Shown here one piece after another: positions 1 to 8,783 of a DNA stretch of 64,000 bases. The notes under the pieces are model-generated. The model did no database searches. It saw only the letters and a program-made list of their open reading frames with translations, and was not told the origin of the DNA. The position numbers and the translations under genes are program-made. The DNA is from CAIOYC01 sp965277345 (GTDB taxonomy: Bacteria; Pseudomonadota; Alphaproteobacteria; Caulobacterales; Caulobacteraceae), in contig CBDICI010000004.1 of NCBI GenBank assembly GCA_965277345.1, positions 744,001 through 808,000 on the forward strand. Reading direction: 5' to 3'. The first letter of the stretch is position 1. Every line of letters starts with the position of its first letter.

Positions 1-2
1 CC

Positions 3-35
3 AAGCGTATCCTTGGCCTTTTGGACCACCAGTAG
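3..35 (+). CDS. 3' end of an upstream gene (partial)
   Basis: An open frame runs in from the left edge and ends at TAG 33-35 with the residues KRILGLLDHQ. It stops 12 bases before the next gene, in the same direction, so it is probably the end of an operon partner. Many acyl-CoA dehydrogenases end in a similar ERxLGLP-like tail, which would fit the gene that follows, but eleven codons are too few to decide. The family assignment is a guess. Confidence 0.35.
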   Translation, partial: KRILGLLDHQ

Positions 36-47
36 GGAGCGCGGATC

Positions 48-1184
48 GTGGCCGTCCTGAACGAAGAACAATCCATGCTCCGCGACGCGGCGCGCACGTG
101 GGTGCGCGAAAAGGCGCCGGTCACAGCGCTGCGCAGGGTGCGCGACAGCGGGGCGTCGCTGGGTTACGACCCCGTCGCCTTCGCCGAGATGGCGCAGATG
201 GGCTGGGCCGGCGTGGTGATCCCCGAGGCCTATGGCGGGTCGGCGTTCGGCTACCTGTCGCTCGGCCTCGTGCTGGAGGAGATGGGGCGCACGCTGGTCG
301 CCTCACCCCTGATCGCCTCGGCCCTGGCGGCGGCGAGCGCTCTCGCCATGGCCGGGACCGAAGCGCAGAAGGCGGCCTGGCTGCCGAACATCGCCGCCGG
401 CGAGGCGGTGGCCACGCTGGCGGTGGATGAAGGGCCGCGCCACGACCCGATGCGGACCGCGCTGAAGGCGGAGCACACTGGAGACGGCTATCGCCTCACC
501 GGCGCCAAGACCCACGTGCTGGAAGGAATGGCGGCGGACCTGTTCATCGTCGCGGCCCGCACCTTTGGAGAGGAGGGTGAGGTTGGTGGAATCACCCTGC
601 TTCTCGTTCCCGCCGACGCCGAAGGGCTGACCCGAGAGCGGCGTGCACTGGCCGATGCGCGCGGTTATGCGGCGCTGACCTTCGACGGTGTGGAGGTCGG
701 CGTGGACGCCGTGCTCGGGGAGGCCGATAACGGCTACGACCTGCTGGAACAGGTGCTCGACCGCGCCCGCGCCGGGTTGGCGGCGGAGATGCTGGGCGCC
801 GCGACCCAGGCCTTCGAGACCACGCTCGACTACCTCAAGACGCGCGTGCAGTTCGGCCAGACCATCGGCTCGTTCCAGGCCCTGCAGCACCGCGCGGCGA
901 AGATGTTCAGCGAGCTGGAGCTGACCCGCTCCGGCGTCGAGGCCGCGCTGACCGCCATCGATACCCAAGCGCCGGACACCGCCCAGGCCGTGGCCCTGGC
1001 CAAGGCCTATGCCGGCGAGACGCTGCATCTGGTCAGCCGCGAGATGGTGCAGATGCACGGCGGCATCGGCATGACCGACGCCCACGACGCCGGCCTGTAC
1101 CTCAAGCGGGCGCGGGCGCTCGAGGCCACCTACGGCTCCACCGCCTGGCATCGCGAGCGCTGGGGGCGGATGGCGGGTTACTGA
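48..1184 (+). CDS. Acyl-CoA dehydrogenase family protein
   Basis: A 378-residue FAD-dependent acyl-CoA dehydrogenase, expected to introduce an alpha-beta double bond into an acyl-CoA. The N-terminal helical domain is followed by the FAD-binding helical region carrying QFGQTIGSFQALQH (around residues 267-280), a family hallmark, and the C-terminal MQMHGGIGMTDAHD (around 337-350). GTG at 48 is chosen because AGGGAG lies 8 bases upstream and the reading frame begins at the expected N-terminal helix. I do not see a clear catalytic Glu in the usual C-terminal position, so it may be one half of a two-subunit FadE-type enzyme whose partner could be the gene cut by the left edge. The substrate is unknown. 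Confidence 0.85.
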   Translation: MAVLNEEQSMLRDAARTWVREKAPVTALRRVRDSGASLGYDPVAFAEMAQMGWAGVVIPEAYGGSAFGYLSLGLVLEEMGRTLVASPLIASALAAASALAMAGTEAQKAAWLPNIAAGEAVATLAVDEGPRHDPMRTALKAEHTGDGYRLTGAKTHVLEGMAADLFIVAARTFGEEGEVGGITLLLVPADAEGLTRERRALADARGYAALTFDGVEVGVDAVLGEADNGYDLLEQVLDRARAGLAAEMLGAATQAFETTLDYLKTRVQFGQTIGSFQALQHRAAKMFSELELTRSGVEAALTAIDTQAPDTAQAVALAKAYAGETLHLVSREMVQMHGGIGMTDAHDAGLYLKRARALEATYGSTAWHRERWGRMAGY

Positions 1185-1190
1185 AGATGC

Positions 1191-2045
1191 TCAGCCTTGC
1201 GTCTGTCGCATCTGCGCCCGGCCCGCGGTCTGCGACTGGGCCTGTTGCGCGACCATCAGGCGGACGCTGAGTCGCTCGGTCCCGCCGCCGATGCGCGAGC
1301 CCCGCACCGGCGCGGCGGCCAGGTAGTCGAACCCCATGGCGACACGCACATGCCGCTCGCCGGGGCAGACGCCGTTGGCCACATCGAAGCCCACCCAGCC
1401 GAGGCCGTCCACATAGGCTTCGGCCCAGGCGTGACTGGCCTCCTGCGCGACCACCCCGTCGTTGCGCGCCAAGTGGCCGGAGACGTAGCGCGCCGGTACG
1501 CCCAAGTGGCGGGCGCAGGCGATGAAGATGTGGCTGAGGTCCTGGCACACGCCGCGCCGCTGGGCGAAGGCGTCGATGGCGGAGGTGGCGACCGTGGTGG
1601 AAGCGGTGTCGAACGCGACCTCCGCATGAATGGCCGACAGCAGGGCGTGAAGCCGTTCCAGCCTGTCGCTCTTTCCGGCGGCGGCGTCCCGCGCGAAGGC
1701 TTCGATCCGCGCATCGGGCCGAGTCAGCGGGGTTTCGCGCAGATAGACCGCGGTGGGAAGACGTTCGATCAGGCCCGTGACCACGCCGGCCGTGTCCATC
1801 GTCTCCACCTCGCCCTGCACGGTCAGGGTCAGGGTCTCGATCGGGCCGTCGGCGGAGAGCAGCTGCACGATGTTGCCGAACGCGTCCTCGCCGGTGCGCA
1901 GCCGTCCGTCCACATCCAGGTCGACCCGCCAGGCGGCGACGTGCTGGCCGTCGTGCGCCCGCGGGGTCAGGCGCAACACCTGGCTAACCGCGCGCACCGG
2001 GGCGTCATAGATGTAGCGGGTCTCGTGATCGATGCGGATACGCAT
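1191..2045 (-). CDS. Transglutaminase-like cysteine protease-fold protein
   Basis: A 284-residue protein with the bacterial transglutaminase N-terminal domain followed by a transglutaminase-like core. The candidate catalytic triad is visible: Cys167 in RRGVCQDL, His205 in SHAWAEAY and Asp221 in GFDVANG. The ATG at 2045 is chosen because the family typically begins MRIRIxHxTxYxYxxPV; a longer frame starting at 2141 would add 32 low-complexity residues and run into the preceding gene. It is the last gene of a minus-strand operon after the circularly permuted ATP-grasp and alpha-E genes, beginning 22 bases after the alpha-E stop. Members of this trio are predicted to make or cut an isopeptide or peptide bond on an unknown substrate; this is inference from family co-occurrence. 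Confidence 0.85.
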   Translation of the reverse strand: MRIRIDHETRYIYDAPVRAVSQVLRLTPRAHDGQHVAAWRVDLDVDGRLRTGEDAFGNIVQLLSADGPIETLTLTVQGEVETMDTAGVVTGLIERLPTAVYLRETPLTRPDARIEAFARDAAAGKSDRLERLHALLSAIHAEVAFDTASTTVATSAIDAFAQRRGVCQDLSHIFIACARHLGVPARYVSGHLARNDGVVAQEASHAWAEAYVDGLGWVGFDVANGVCPGERHVRVAMGFDYLAAAPVRGSRIGGGTERLSVRLMVAQQAQSQTAGRAQMRQTQG

Positions 2046-2067
2046 GGGAAGAGGGCGGCGGCGAGGG

Positions 2068-3009
2068 CTAGAGGAGGTACTGCTCGGCGATGGTGTTGGA
2101 GAGTTTGGCGTTCTCATCGATGAAGGCCTCGACGAACTCATGCAGGCCGGACTGGAAGATTTGCTCGATTCGCAGACTTGTCAGCCGGCCAAGCGTCGCA
2201 GTGGCCGCCCGCTGCGCCGCGCCCCGCCGCCCATAGGCCTGTCCCAGTCGGTCGAGCTGGTCGGAGATGTCGGCCGAGCATGAGGCCAGCGAGCGCGGCA
2301 TCTGCCGGTTGAGGATCAGCAGATCCGCCACCAGCCAGGGCTTGATGCTTTCGCGATAGACCCAGCGATAGGCGGTCAGCGCGGAGACCTCGCGCAGGAT
2401 GGTCGACCACTGGAAATAGTCGAGGCCCCCGCCCACCGGTTCGGAGGCCGGGAGCAGCAGATGGTATTTCACGTCCAGGATGCGTGCGGTGTTGTCCGCC
2501 CGCTCCACCGCCGCGCCGAGGCGCATGAAGGCGTAGCCGTCGTTTCGCAGCTGGGTGCGGTGCACCGCTCCGTCGAAGGCGCGGGCCGCCGCCTTGGTCC
2601 ATTCGATGAAGCGGGCGAAGGCCTGCATGTCCATGCCCTTCTCATCCAGGGCGTTGAACTGGTTCCAGGCGTCGTTCACCGCCTCCCAGACCTCGGACGT
2701 GAGCGCGGTGCGCACCGCGCGGGCATTGTTGCGCGCGGCGTTCAGGCAGGTTCGGATCGAGGAGGGGTTGGTGTGGTCGAAGGCCAGGAAGCGGCGCACG
2801 CTCTGCTCGTCCGCCGCGCCATAAGCGGCGGTGAAGGCCTCGCGCTGGTCGGAGATGGCGATGGCGCTGTCCCATTCCGCGCCGCCCCCGCCGTCGCCGG
2901 TGGGGAGGGACGCCATGCGCATGGCCGCCTCCATGATCCGGGCCAGGAAGTCGGCCCGCTCCACATAGCGGGCCAGCCAGTAGAGACTGTCGGCGGTGCG
3001 CGAGAGCAT
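2068..3009 (-). CDS. Alpha-E domain-containing protein
   Basis: A 313-residue all-helical protein of the alpha-E family (formerly DUF403). It begins MLSRTADSLYWLARYVERAD, the conserved start of the family, with a second conserved stretch YAFMRLGAAVERADNTARIL near residues 160-179. No enzymatic function is established; the family nearly always sits beside a circularly permuted ATP-grasp gene and a transglutaminase-like gene, as here. The three genes are co-oriented, with 177 bases of palindrome-rich sequence between this gene and the ATP-grasp gene. ATG at 3009 is the family start. Confidence 0.88.
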   Translation of the reverse strand: MLSRTADSLYWLARYVERADFLARIMEAAMRMASLPTGDGGGGAEWDSAIAISDQREAFTAAYGAADEQSVRRFLAFDHTNPSSIRTCLNAARNNARAVRTALTSEVWEAVNDAWNQFNALDEKGMDMQAFARFIEWTKAAARAFDGAVHRTQLRNDGYAFMRLGAAVERADNTARILDVKYHLLLPASEPVGGGLDYFQWSTILREVSALTAYRWVYRESIKPWLVADLLILNRQMPRSLASCSADISDQLDRLGQAYGRRGAAQRAATATLGRLTSLRIEQIFQSGLHEFVEAFIDENAKLSNTIAEQYLL

Positions 3010-3021
3010 CAGGCGAACTCT

Positions 3022-3174
3022 CCCTTTCCCCTCGAGGGGGGAAGGGTCGGGGATGGTGATGAGGGCGTTGGCGTTGAAACGAAGCGCGATTGAGGCGGCG
3101 CCTCATGCGTCATCCGCCGCTCCGGCGGCGCGTTCACCCCCTCTCCCAGCCTTTCCCCCCTTGAGGGGGAGAGG
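3022..3174. repeat. C-rich extragenic palindromes
   Basis: The 177-base gap between the ATP-grasp and alpha-E genes holds two palindromic copies of a similar motif. Positions 3022-3046 fold CCCTT..CCCC-TCGA-GGGG..AAGGG. Positions 3140-3147 (CCTCTCCC) pair with 3167-3174 (GGGAGAGG) around an inner CCCCC/GGGGG. Between them lies CGCCGC-TCCG-GCGGCG at 3115-3130. Together they look like a small cluster of extragenic palindromes that would form strong hairpins in the operon transcript. A role in mRNA stability or attenuation is inferred. Confidence 0.6.
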
Positions 3175-3186
3175 CGCGCGATAGAG

Positions 3187-4614
3187 CTAATCATCCAGCA
3201 CCCAAGTGTCCTTGGTCCCGCCGCCCTGGCTGGAGTTGACCACCAGCGACCCCTCGGTCAGGGCCACCCGCGTCAGGCCCCCGGGCGTCACCTTCACCCC
3301 ATCCGCGCCGGTCAGCACGAACGGCCGAAGGTCGATATGGCGCGGCGCCAGGCCCTTTTCGGTGAAGGTGGGGCAGGTAGACAGGGCCAGCGTCGGCTGG
3401 GCGATGAAGCCCTGCGGGTCGGTCCGAAGCTTGTGGGCGAAGACGTCGATCTCGGACTTGGTCGCCGCGGGCCCCACCAACATGCCGTAACCGCCAGACC
3501 CGTTGACCTCCTTGACCACCAGTTCGGGCAGGTGGTCGAGCACATAGGCCAGCGCCTCCGCCTCCCGGCAGCGCCAGGTGGGGACATTGGGCAGGATCGC
3601 TTCCTTGCCGGTATAGAACCGGATCAGTTCTGGCATGTAGGTATAGATCGCCTTGTCGTCGGCGACACCGGCGCCGACGGCGTTGACGATGGTCACCGTT
3701 CCCGCCTCATAGGCCGCCATCAGACCCGGCACGCCCAGCGTCGAGTCGGAGCGAAAGGTCAAGGGATCGAGGAAGTCGTCGTCCACGCGGCGATAGATCA
3801 CATCCACGCGGCGCGGCCCCTCGGTGGTGCGCATGAACACGCGCACATCCTGCACGAACAGGTCGGAGCCCTCCACCAGCTCCACTCCCATCTTGTCGGC
3901 CAGGAAGGAGTGCTCGTAGAAGGCGGAGTTGTAGGCGCCGGGGGTGAGGACCACCACGGTCGGGTCCTTGTCGGAATGGTAGGGCGTGACCGAGCGCAGG
4001 GTCGCCAGCAGCGTGTCGGTATAGGTCTCCACCGGACGCACGCGGTGTTTGGCGAACAGCTCCGGGAACAGGCGCATCATCACCTCCCGGTTCTCCAGCA
4101 TGTAGGAGACGCCGGACGGCGTGCGCGCGTTGTCCTCCAGCACATAGAACTCGTCCTCGTCCACCCGCACCAGATCGGTGCCGCAGATGTGGGCGTAGAC
4201 TCCGTGCGGCGGACGGATGCGGGTCATCTCCACGCGATACTGGCTGTTGCCATAAACCAGCTCCGAGGGGATCACGCCGGCCCGCACGCATTCGCCGGCG
4301 TTGTAGACATCGTCGAGGAAGGCGTTCAGCACCTTGGCGCGCTGGATCAGCCCTGCCTCCAGCCGCTTCCATTCCCTGGCGGAGATGATGCGCGGCAGGA
4401 TGTCGAAGGGAATCAGCCGCTCGTGGCTCTCGGCCTCGCCATAGACCGCGAAGGTGATGCCGATGCGGCGGAAGAACAGTTCGGCCTGCCGCCGCCGGGC
4501 ATCGAAGAATTCCGGCGGCGAGGTGCGGATCCACTGGTCGAGCGCGGCATAGGCCCGGCGAGGCGCTTCTCCGCCCACGCCGGCCCCGATCATCTCATCG
4601 AACGGCACGTCCAT
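3187..4614 (-). CDS. Circularly permuted type 2 ATP-grasp protein
   Basis: A 475-residue ATP-dependent ligase-fold protein of the circularly permuted ATP-grasp type 2 family. Visible family features include EDNARTPSGVSYMLENR near residues 155-171, VVVLTPGAYNSAFYEHS near 220, and the glycine-rich KEVNGSGGYGMLVGP near 367-381, which contributes to nucleotide binding. It is the first gene of the operon with alpha-E and the transglutaminase-like gene. The family is predicted to form an amide or peptide bond; the acceptor is unknown. ATG 4614 gives the normal family length. The 128-base gap upstream separates it from the cytochrome c gene. Confidence 0.88.
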   Translation of the reverse strand: MDVPFDEMIGAGVGGEAPRRAYAALDQWIRTSPPEFFDARRRQAELFFRRIGITFAVYGEAESHERLIPFDILPRIISAREWKRLEAGLIQRAKVLNAFLDDVYNAGECVRAGVIPSELVYGNSQYRVEMTRIRPPHGVYAHICGTDLVRVDEDEFYVLEDNARTPSGVSYMLENREVMMRLFPELFAKHRVRPVETYTDTLLATLRSVTPYHSDKDPTVVVLTPGAYNSAFYEHSFLADKMGVELVEGSDLFVQDVRVFMRTTEGPRRVDVIYRRVDDDFLDPLTFRSDSTLGVPGLMAAYEAGTVTIVNAVGAGVADDKAIYTYMPELIRFYTGKEAILPNVPTWRCREAEALAYVLDHLPELVVKEVNGSGGYGMLVGPAATKSEIDVFAHKLRTDPQGFIAQPTLALSTCPTFTEKGLAPRHIDLRPFVLTGADGVKVTPGGLTRVALTEGSLVVNSSQGGGTKDTWVLDD

Positions 4615-4742
4615 GCCCCCTGCTTAGGCGCCGCGCCGCGGCGACGCGGTATCGCGCGCGGAATCGAGCAGTCCGGTACGGACCCGCGCCCATGAAGCGG
4701 GCGAGATTCAGGGCAAGTGTCCGAAAATCAGGCGCCAACGGG

Positions 4743-5126
4743 TCAGGGCTTGTTGGCGGGCGAGGCGAGGTAGGCGATCAGGTCCGCCCGGTCCTTCGCA
4801 TCCTCCACCGACATCGGCATGGCCGTGCCGGGAACCGCCGCCTGTGGACTGGCGAGGAAGGTGGAGAGCTGCGCCGGGGTCCAGGTCAGGTGCGCATTGA
4901 GCAGGGCCTTGGAATACATCACGCCCGGCACCGACGCCGCGGGCCGGCCCACCACGCCCACCAGGGTCGGGCCCTGGCCGCCGCCCGCCTTGAGGTGGCA
5001 ACTGGCGCACACGTCATCGAACACCGCCTCGCCATGGGCGGGATCGACCGTATCCTGCGCGCTCACCGTCGCCGGAAGCGCCAGCGCGGCGGCGGCGAAG
5101 GCCAGGCCTATCGAGGTATGTCGCAT
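4743..5126 (-). CDS. Periplasmic c-type cytochrome
   Basis: A 127-residue single-haem cytochrome c. A signal peptide of about 21 residues (MRHTSIGLAFAAAALALPAT, cut after VSA) is followed by the haem attachment motif CASCH (residues 37-41) and a candidate axial Met in GTAMPMSVED near residue 101. The ATG at 5126 overlaps the stop of the preceding dehydrogenase gene (TGATG), so the two are translationally coupled. It is the likely electron acceptor of that enzyme. The open frame extends upstream to 5645, but that part is antisense-like and has no signal peptide. Confidence 0.85.
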   Translation of the reverse strand: MRHTSIGLAFAAAALALPATVSAQDTVDPAHGEAVFDDVCASCHLKAGGGQGPTLVGVVGRPAASVPGVMYSKALLNAHLTWTPAQLSTFLASPQAAVPGTAMPMSVEDAKDRADLIAYLASPANKP

Positions 5127-6505
5127 CACTTCGCTCCGGCTTTGGGCGTTACCCGCCACAGAATGCCCGACCCGTCGTCGCTGAACAGCAGGGCGCCGTC
5201 CTGCGCCACCGCGACGCCCACGGGGCGCCCCCAGACCGAGGCGTCGTCGATGACGAAGCCGGTGACGAAGTCCTCGTACTCCCCGGTGGGGACACCGTTC
5301 ACCACCCTGGCCATGATCACCTTGTAGCCGGTGCGCTTGGAGCGGTTCCACGAGCCGTGCTCGGCGGCGAAGATTTGACCGGCATAGGCCTTGGAAAAGG
5401 CGTCCGGCCCCCGCTGGTTCGGCGGGTAGAAGGCCATCTGCAGCGAGGCGGAATGGGCCTGGAGCAGGATGTCGGGGGTGGTCACCTTGCCCTTCAGGTC
5501 CGGGCGCTGGCCGGTGAACTTGGGGTCCTCGTGGTCGCCGATATAGTACCAGGGCCAGCCGTAGAAGCCGCCGGGCTTCACCCGGGTGATGTAGTCCGGG
5601 ACCAAGTTGTCGCCCAGGGTGTCGCGCTCGTTGACCGAGCACCACAGCTGATCCGAGGCCGGGGTAAAGGCCATGCCGACGCAGTTTCTGATACCGGTGG
5701 CGTAGATCTGCTTGTCCTTGCCCGTGGGGTCGAAGGACAGCACGTCGGCGCGGTCCTCCTCCTTGTCCCAGCCGGAGCCGAGGGCGTGGGTCTTTTCCCA
5801 GGCCTGCGCCTCAGCCACGGTCTTCTTCGACATATCCTCCGCCGTGTTGGAGGACGAGCCGACCGAGAGCAGGAAGCGCTTCCCATCGCGGGTAAACAAG
5901 AGGTCCCGCGTGCGGTGATCGCGGCGATTGACGGTTAGCTTGGGGATCAGCACCTCGGCCGGGCCGCGCGCCTTGGTGTCGCCGGACCGATAGGGAATGC
6001 GCACCACCCCGTCCTCCAGCCCCACATAGACCCACTCCGGATTGGCCCCGAGGGGATAGAAGGCGATGCCGAAGGGCTGCTTCAGCCCCTCGATAAAGGT
6101 CTCGGTCACCTCCGGCGCGTCCGCGCCGGGCCTGGCGCGCAGCACCACGATCTTGCCGGGATCGCTCTCGGCCACGAAGATGTCGCCGTTGGGCGCAATG
6201 CGCAGCAGCCGCGGCTTGTCGAGCTGGGCGAAGGCCTTGATCTCGAAGCCCGGCAGGGTCCTGGGCATGGCGCCGGCGGGGCGGGGTCCCCTGGCCGGGG
6301 GGGCGATGCCGGAGGGGTCGGCGCCCGGCGCCGGCATGTCCGCCGGCGTGATCTTGCGCACCACGCCCGGCGCGTCCGACCGATAGTCGCCATAGGCGTC
6401 CTTGCCGGTGCGCACCTGCGCCGAGGCCACGCCGGTCAACGCCGCGGCGCCGAGGATCAGAACCCACTTCAAAGACCTGGACACGGGGCTCCTCCCAAAG
6501 AGCAT
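5126..6505 (-). CDS. Sorbosone dehydrogenase-like PQQ beta-propeller enzyme
   Basis: A 459-residue exported protein of the L-sorbosone/glucose dehydrogenase (PQQ-type, six-bladed beta-propeller) family. The signal peptide is MLFGRSPVSRSLKWVLILGA followed by AALTGVASAQ. Family hallmarks are NGDIFVAESDPGKI, LKQPFGIAFYPLG, YATGIRNCVGMAFTP, WCSVNERDTLGDNLVPDYIT, FYGWPWYYIG and the C-terminal GVAVAQDGALLFSDDGSGIL. It should oxidise a sugar or other polyol in the periplasm. ATG 6505 is chosen because it starts the signal peptide; the frame extends to 6760 but the extra residues are low-complexity. The coupled cytochrome c downstream supports an electron-transfer pair. The true substrate is not deducible. 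Confidence 0.82.
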   Translation of the reverse strand: MLFGRSPVSRSLKWVLILGAAALTGVASAQVRTGKDAYGDYRSDAPGVVRKITPADMPAPGADPSGIAPPARGPRPAGAMPRTLPGFEIKAFAQLDKPRLLRIAPNGDIFVAESDPGKIVVLRARPGADAPEVTETFIEGLKQPFGIAFYPLGANPEWVYVGLEDGVVRIPYRSGDTKARGPAEVLIPKLTVNRRDHRTRDLLFTRDGKRFLLSVGSSSNTAEDMSKKTVAEAQAWEKTHALGSGWDKEEDRADVLSFDPTGKDKQIYATGIRNCVGMAFTPASDQLWCSVNERDTLGDNLVPDYITRVKPGGFYGWPWYYIGDHEDPKFTGQRPDLKGKVTTPDILLQAHSASLQMAFYPPNQRGPDAFSKAYAGQIFAAEHGSWNRSKRTGYKVIMARVVNGVPTGEYEDFVTGFVIDDASVWGRPVGVAVAQDGALLFSDDGSGILWRVTPKAGAK

Positions 6506-6641
6506 CTTGCTTCCACCTTGGACGGTTCGACCCCGCCAATGCAACGGCCGAACGGCGAATTTACCCGTGCTTTTGTCGGGAGTCGCTTGTGTCTGGAAAA
6601 GTGCGAACGCATTGTGACGGCTTGGCCGGGGAGGGTGTTCG

Positions 6642-8783
6642 TTGCGTTTTGTTTTGGCTGCCGCCTTGGCGTTGCTGTCCGTTGCGCCGGCCCTGGCGCA
6701 GCCCGCGCTGCCGTCGACCGATCCCAAGGCGCCCGATCCGTTCGCCTGGCTGGAGGACATCCATTCGCCCCGCGCCCTGGCCTGGGTGGAGCAGGAGAAC
6801 AGGCGGTCCGCCGCCCGGCTGGAGACCGATCCCCGCTACGGGCGGTTCCATGACGAGACGCTGGCCATCTTTACCTCCAAGGCGCGCATCCCCACCCCCC
6901 GCTTCCGCGCCGGGGGCGTCGACAACTTCTGGCAGGACGCGGAGCATCCTCATGGCGTCTGGCGGCACACCACGCTGGCCTCCTACCGAACGGCGGCGCC
7001 TGACTGGCAGGTAATGCTCGACCTCGACGCCCTGTCACGGGCCGAGGGCAAGAGCTTCTTCTGGAAGGGCGCCGAGTGCCTGGAGCCGGAGGGGCGGCTC
7101 TGCCTGGTCAGCCTGTCCAACGGCGGCGGCGATGCGGTGGAAGTGCGCGAATTCGATACGGCGACGGGCCGGTTCGTGGCGGGTGGCTTCCACCTGCCGG
7201 TGGGCAAGCACCGCTTCGCCTGGGAGGACAAGGACACCCTCATCGTCGCCACCGACTTCGGCCCCGACAAGGATGGGGGGAGCACCCTGACCCAGGCGGG
7301 ATATCCCTACATCGCCAAACGGCTGAAGCGTGGGGAGCCGCTGGCCCAGGCGCGCGAGGTGTTCCGCGGCGCCCCCGGCGACGGCGGCTATGGGGTCGGC
7401 GCGCGCGACCTTCGCGACACGGACGGCAAGCTGGTCGCCATCCTGATCGACCGCCCGCTGGATACGTTCAGCGCCGAATACTGGGTTCTGAGCGCGGACC
7501 ATCCGCACAAGCTGTTGCTTCCGCGCAAGGCGAACGTCCACGGCCTGCATCGGGGCGAACTGGTGTTCACCGCCAATGAGGACTGGCGGGGCGACCTCGC
7601 CGGCACGGTTCTGGCCTATCCGCTGGACACCCTGATCGTTCCGGATCACGGCGGCGCAGCCCTCGGCAACATCGCCCCTGCGGTGTTCAAGCCCAATGTC
7701 CGTCAGGCCGTGCAAGGCGTGGCGATCACGCGCGACCGCATCGTGGTCAGTTATCTGGACGACGTAAAAGGCCGTCTCGCCAGTTTCGAGGGTCGGGGCG
7801 AGCGGGGCTGGAAGTCCACGGCGCTGAGCCTGCCCGACAATGCGGCGGTGGACCTCGTCGCCGCCCGGCGCACCTCCAACGATCTGTTTTATCGCACCGA
7901 GGGCTTCATCGACCCGCCGACGCTGAGGCTCGCCGAGGTGACGAGCGGCGCCAGCGCGCCGGTGAAGACGCTGCCCCCGCTGTTCGACGGATCGAAGGAC
8001 GTGGTGGAGCAGCACTTCGCCACCTCCAGGGACGGGACCAGGGTTCCCTACTTTCTGGTTCGGCCCAAGGGGATGAAGCGCGACGGTCGCACCCCCACCG
8101 TCATGTTCGGCTACGGCGGCTTTCTGATTTCGGAGACGCCCTCCTATCGGCCGGAGGTGGGCAAGCTGTGGCTGGAACGGGGCGGCGCCTATGTGCTGGC
8201 CAATATCCGGGGCGGCGGCGAGTACGGGCCGAAGTGGCACGAGGCGGCGCTGCGCGAGCACCGCCAGCGGGCCTTCGACGATTTCGACGCCATCGCCCAC
8301 GACCTGTTCGCCCGCAGGGTCACCTCGCCGCGCCGCCTCGGCATCTACGCCCGCTCCAACGGCGGCATCCTCACCACCGTGTCGATGACCCAGCACCCGC
8401 AGGACTTCAACGCCGTGGTGGTGGAGAGCCCGCTGATCGACATGCTGGACTACAACCGCCTGTCGGCGGGCGCCTCTTGGATGGGCGAGTATGGCGATCC
8501 CGACAAGCCGGCGGACCGCGCCTTCATCGCCAAATATTCGGCCTACACGGCGCTGCGTCCCGGCGTGAAATATCCCGAGCCCTACATTACCACCAATACC
8601 GAGGACGATCGGGTGCACCCCGGTCACCCCCGCAAGTTCGCCGCTGAGCTGAAGGCTCTCGGCGACCCCTACCTCTATTACGAGAACACTTTCGGCGGCC
8701 ACGCCAACGACGCCGACCCCGAACTGAACGCCCGCCGCTGGGCGCGCCACTACGTCTACCTCTCGCAAAAGCTGATGGATTGA
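6642..8783 (+). CDS. Prolyl oligopeptidase family serine peptidase (S9A)
   Basis: A 713-residue exported peptidase with an N-terminal beta-propeller and C-terminal alpha/beta-hydrolase domain. The catalytic residues are Ser572 in ARSNGGIL, Asp655 or 656 in TEDDRVHPGH and His687 in TFGGHAND. The start is TTG at 6642: GGGGAGGG lies 7 bases upstream, and the N-terminus is a signal peptide (MRFVLAAALALLSVAPALAQ). The nucleophile motif RSNGG differs from the commoner GGSNGG only at its first position. It is divergent from the sorbosone dehydrogenase-like gene (136-base gap) and its TGA overlaps the start of the amidase gene, so the two exported hydrolases are probably co-expressed and serve peptide or amide scavenging. 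Confidence 0.88.
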   Translation: MRFVLAAALALLSVAPALAQPALPSTDPKAPDPFAWLEDIHSPRALAWVEQENRRSAARLETDPRYGRFHDETLAIFTSKARIPTPRFRAGGVDNFWQDAEHPHGVWRHTTLASYRTAAPDWQVMLDLDALSRAEGKSFFWKGAECLEPEGRLCLVSLSNGGGDAVEVREFDTATGRFVAGGFHLPVGKHRFAWEDKDTLIVATDFGPDKDGGSTLTQAGYPYIAKRLKRGEPLAQAREVFRGAPGDGGYGVGARDLRDTDGKLVAILIDRPLDTFSAEYWVLSADHPHKLLLPRKANVHGLHRGELVFTANEDWRGDLAGTVLAYPLDTLIVPDHGGAALGNIAPAVFKPNVRQAVQGVAITRDRIVVSYLDDVKGRLASFEGRGERGWKSTALSLPDNAAVDLVAARRTSNDLFYRTEGFIDPPTLRLAEVTSGASAPVKTLPPLFDGSKDVVEQHFATSRDGTRVPYFLVRPKGMKRDGRTPTVMFGYGGFLISETPSYRPEVGKLWLERGGAYVLANIRGGGEYGPKWHEAALREHRQRAFDDFDAIAHDLFARRVTSPRRLGIYARSNGGILTTVSMTQHPQDFNAVVVESPLIDMLDYNRLSAGASWMGEYGDPDKPADRAFIAKYSAYTALRPGVKYPEPYITTNTEDDRVHPGHPRKFAAELKALGDPYLYYENTFGGHANDADPELNARRWARHYVYLSQKLMD

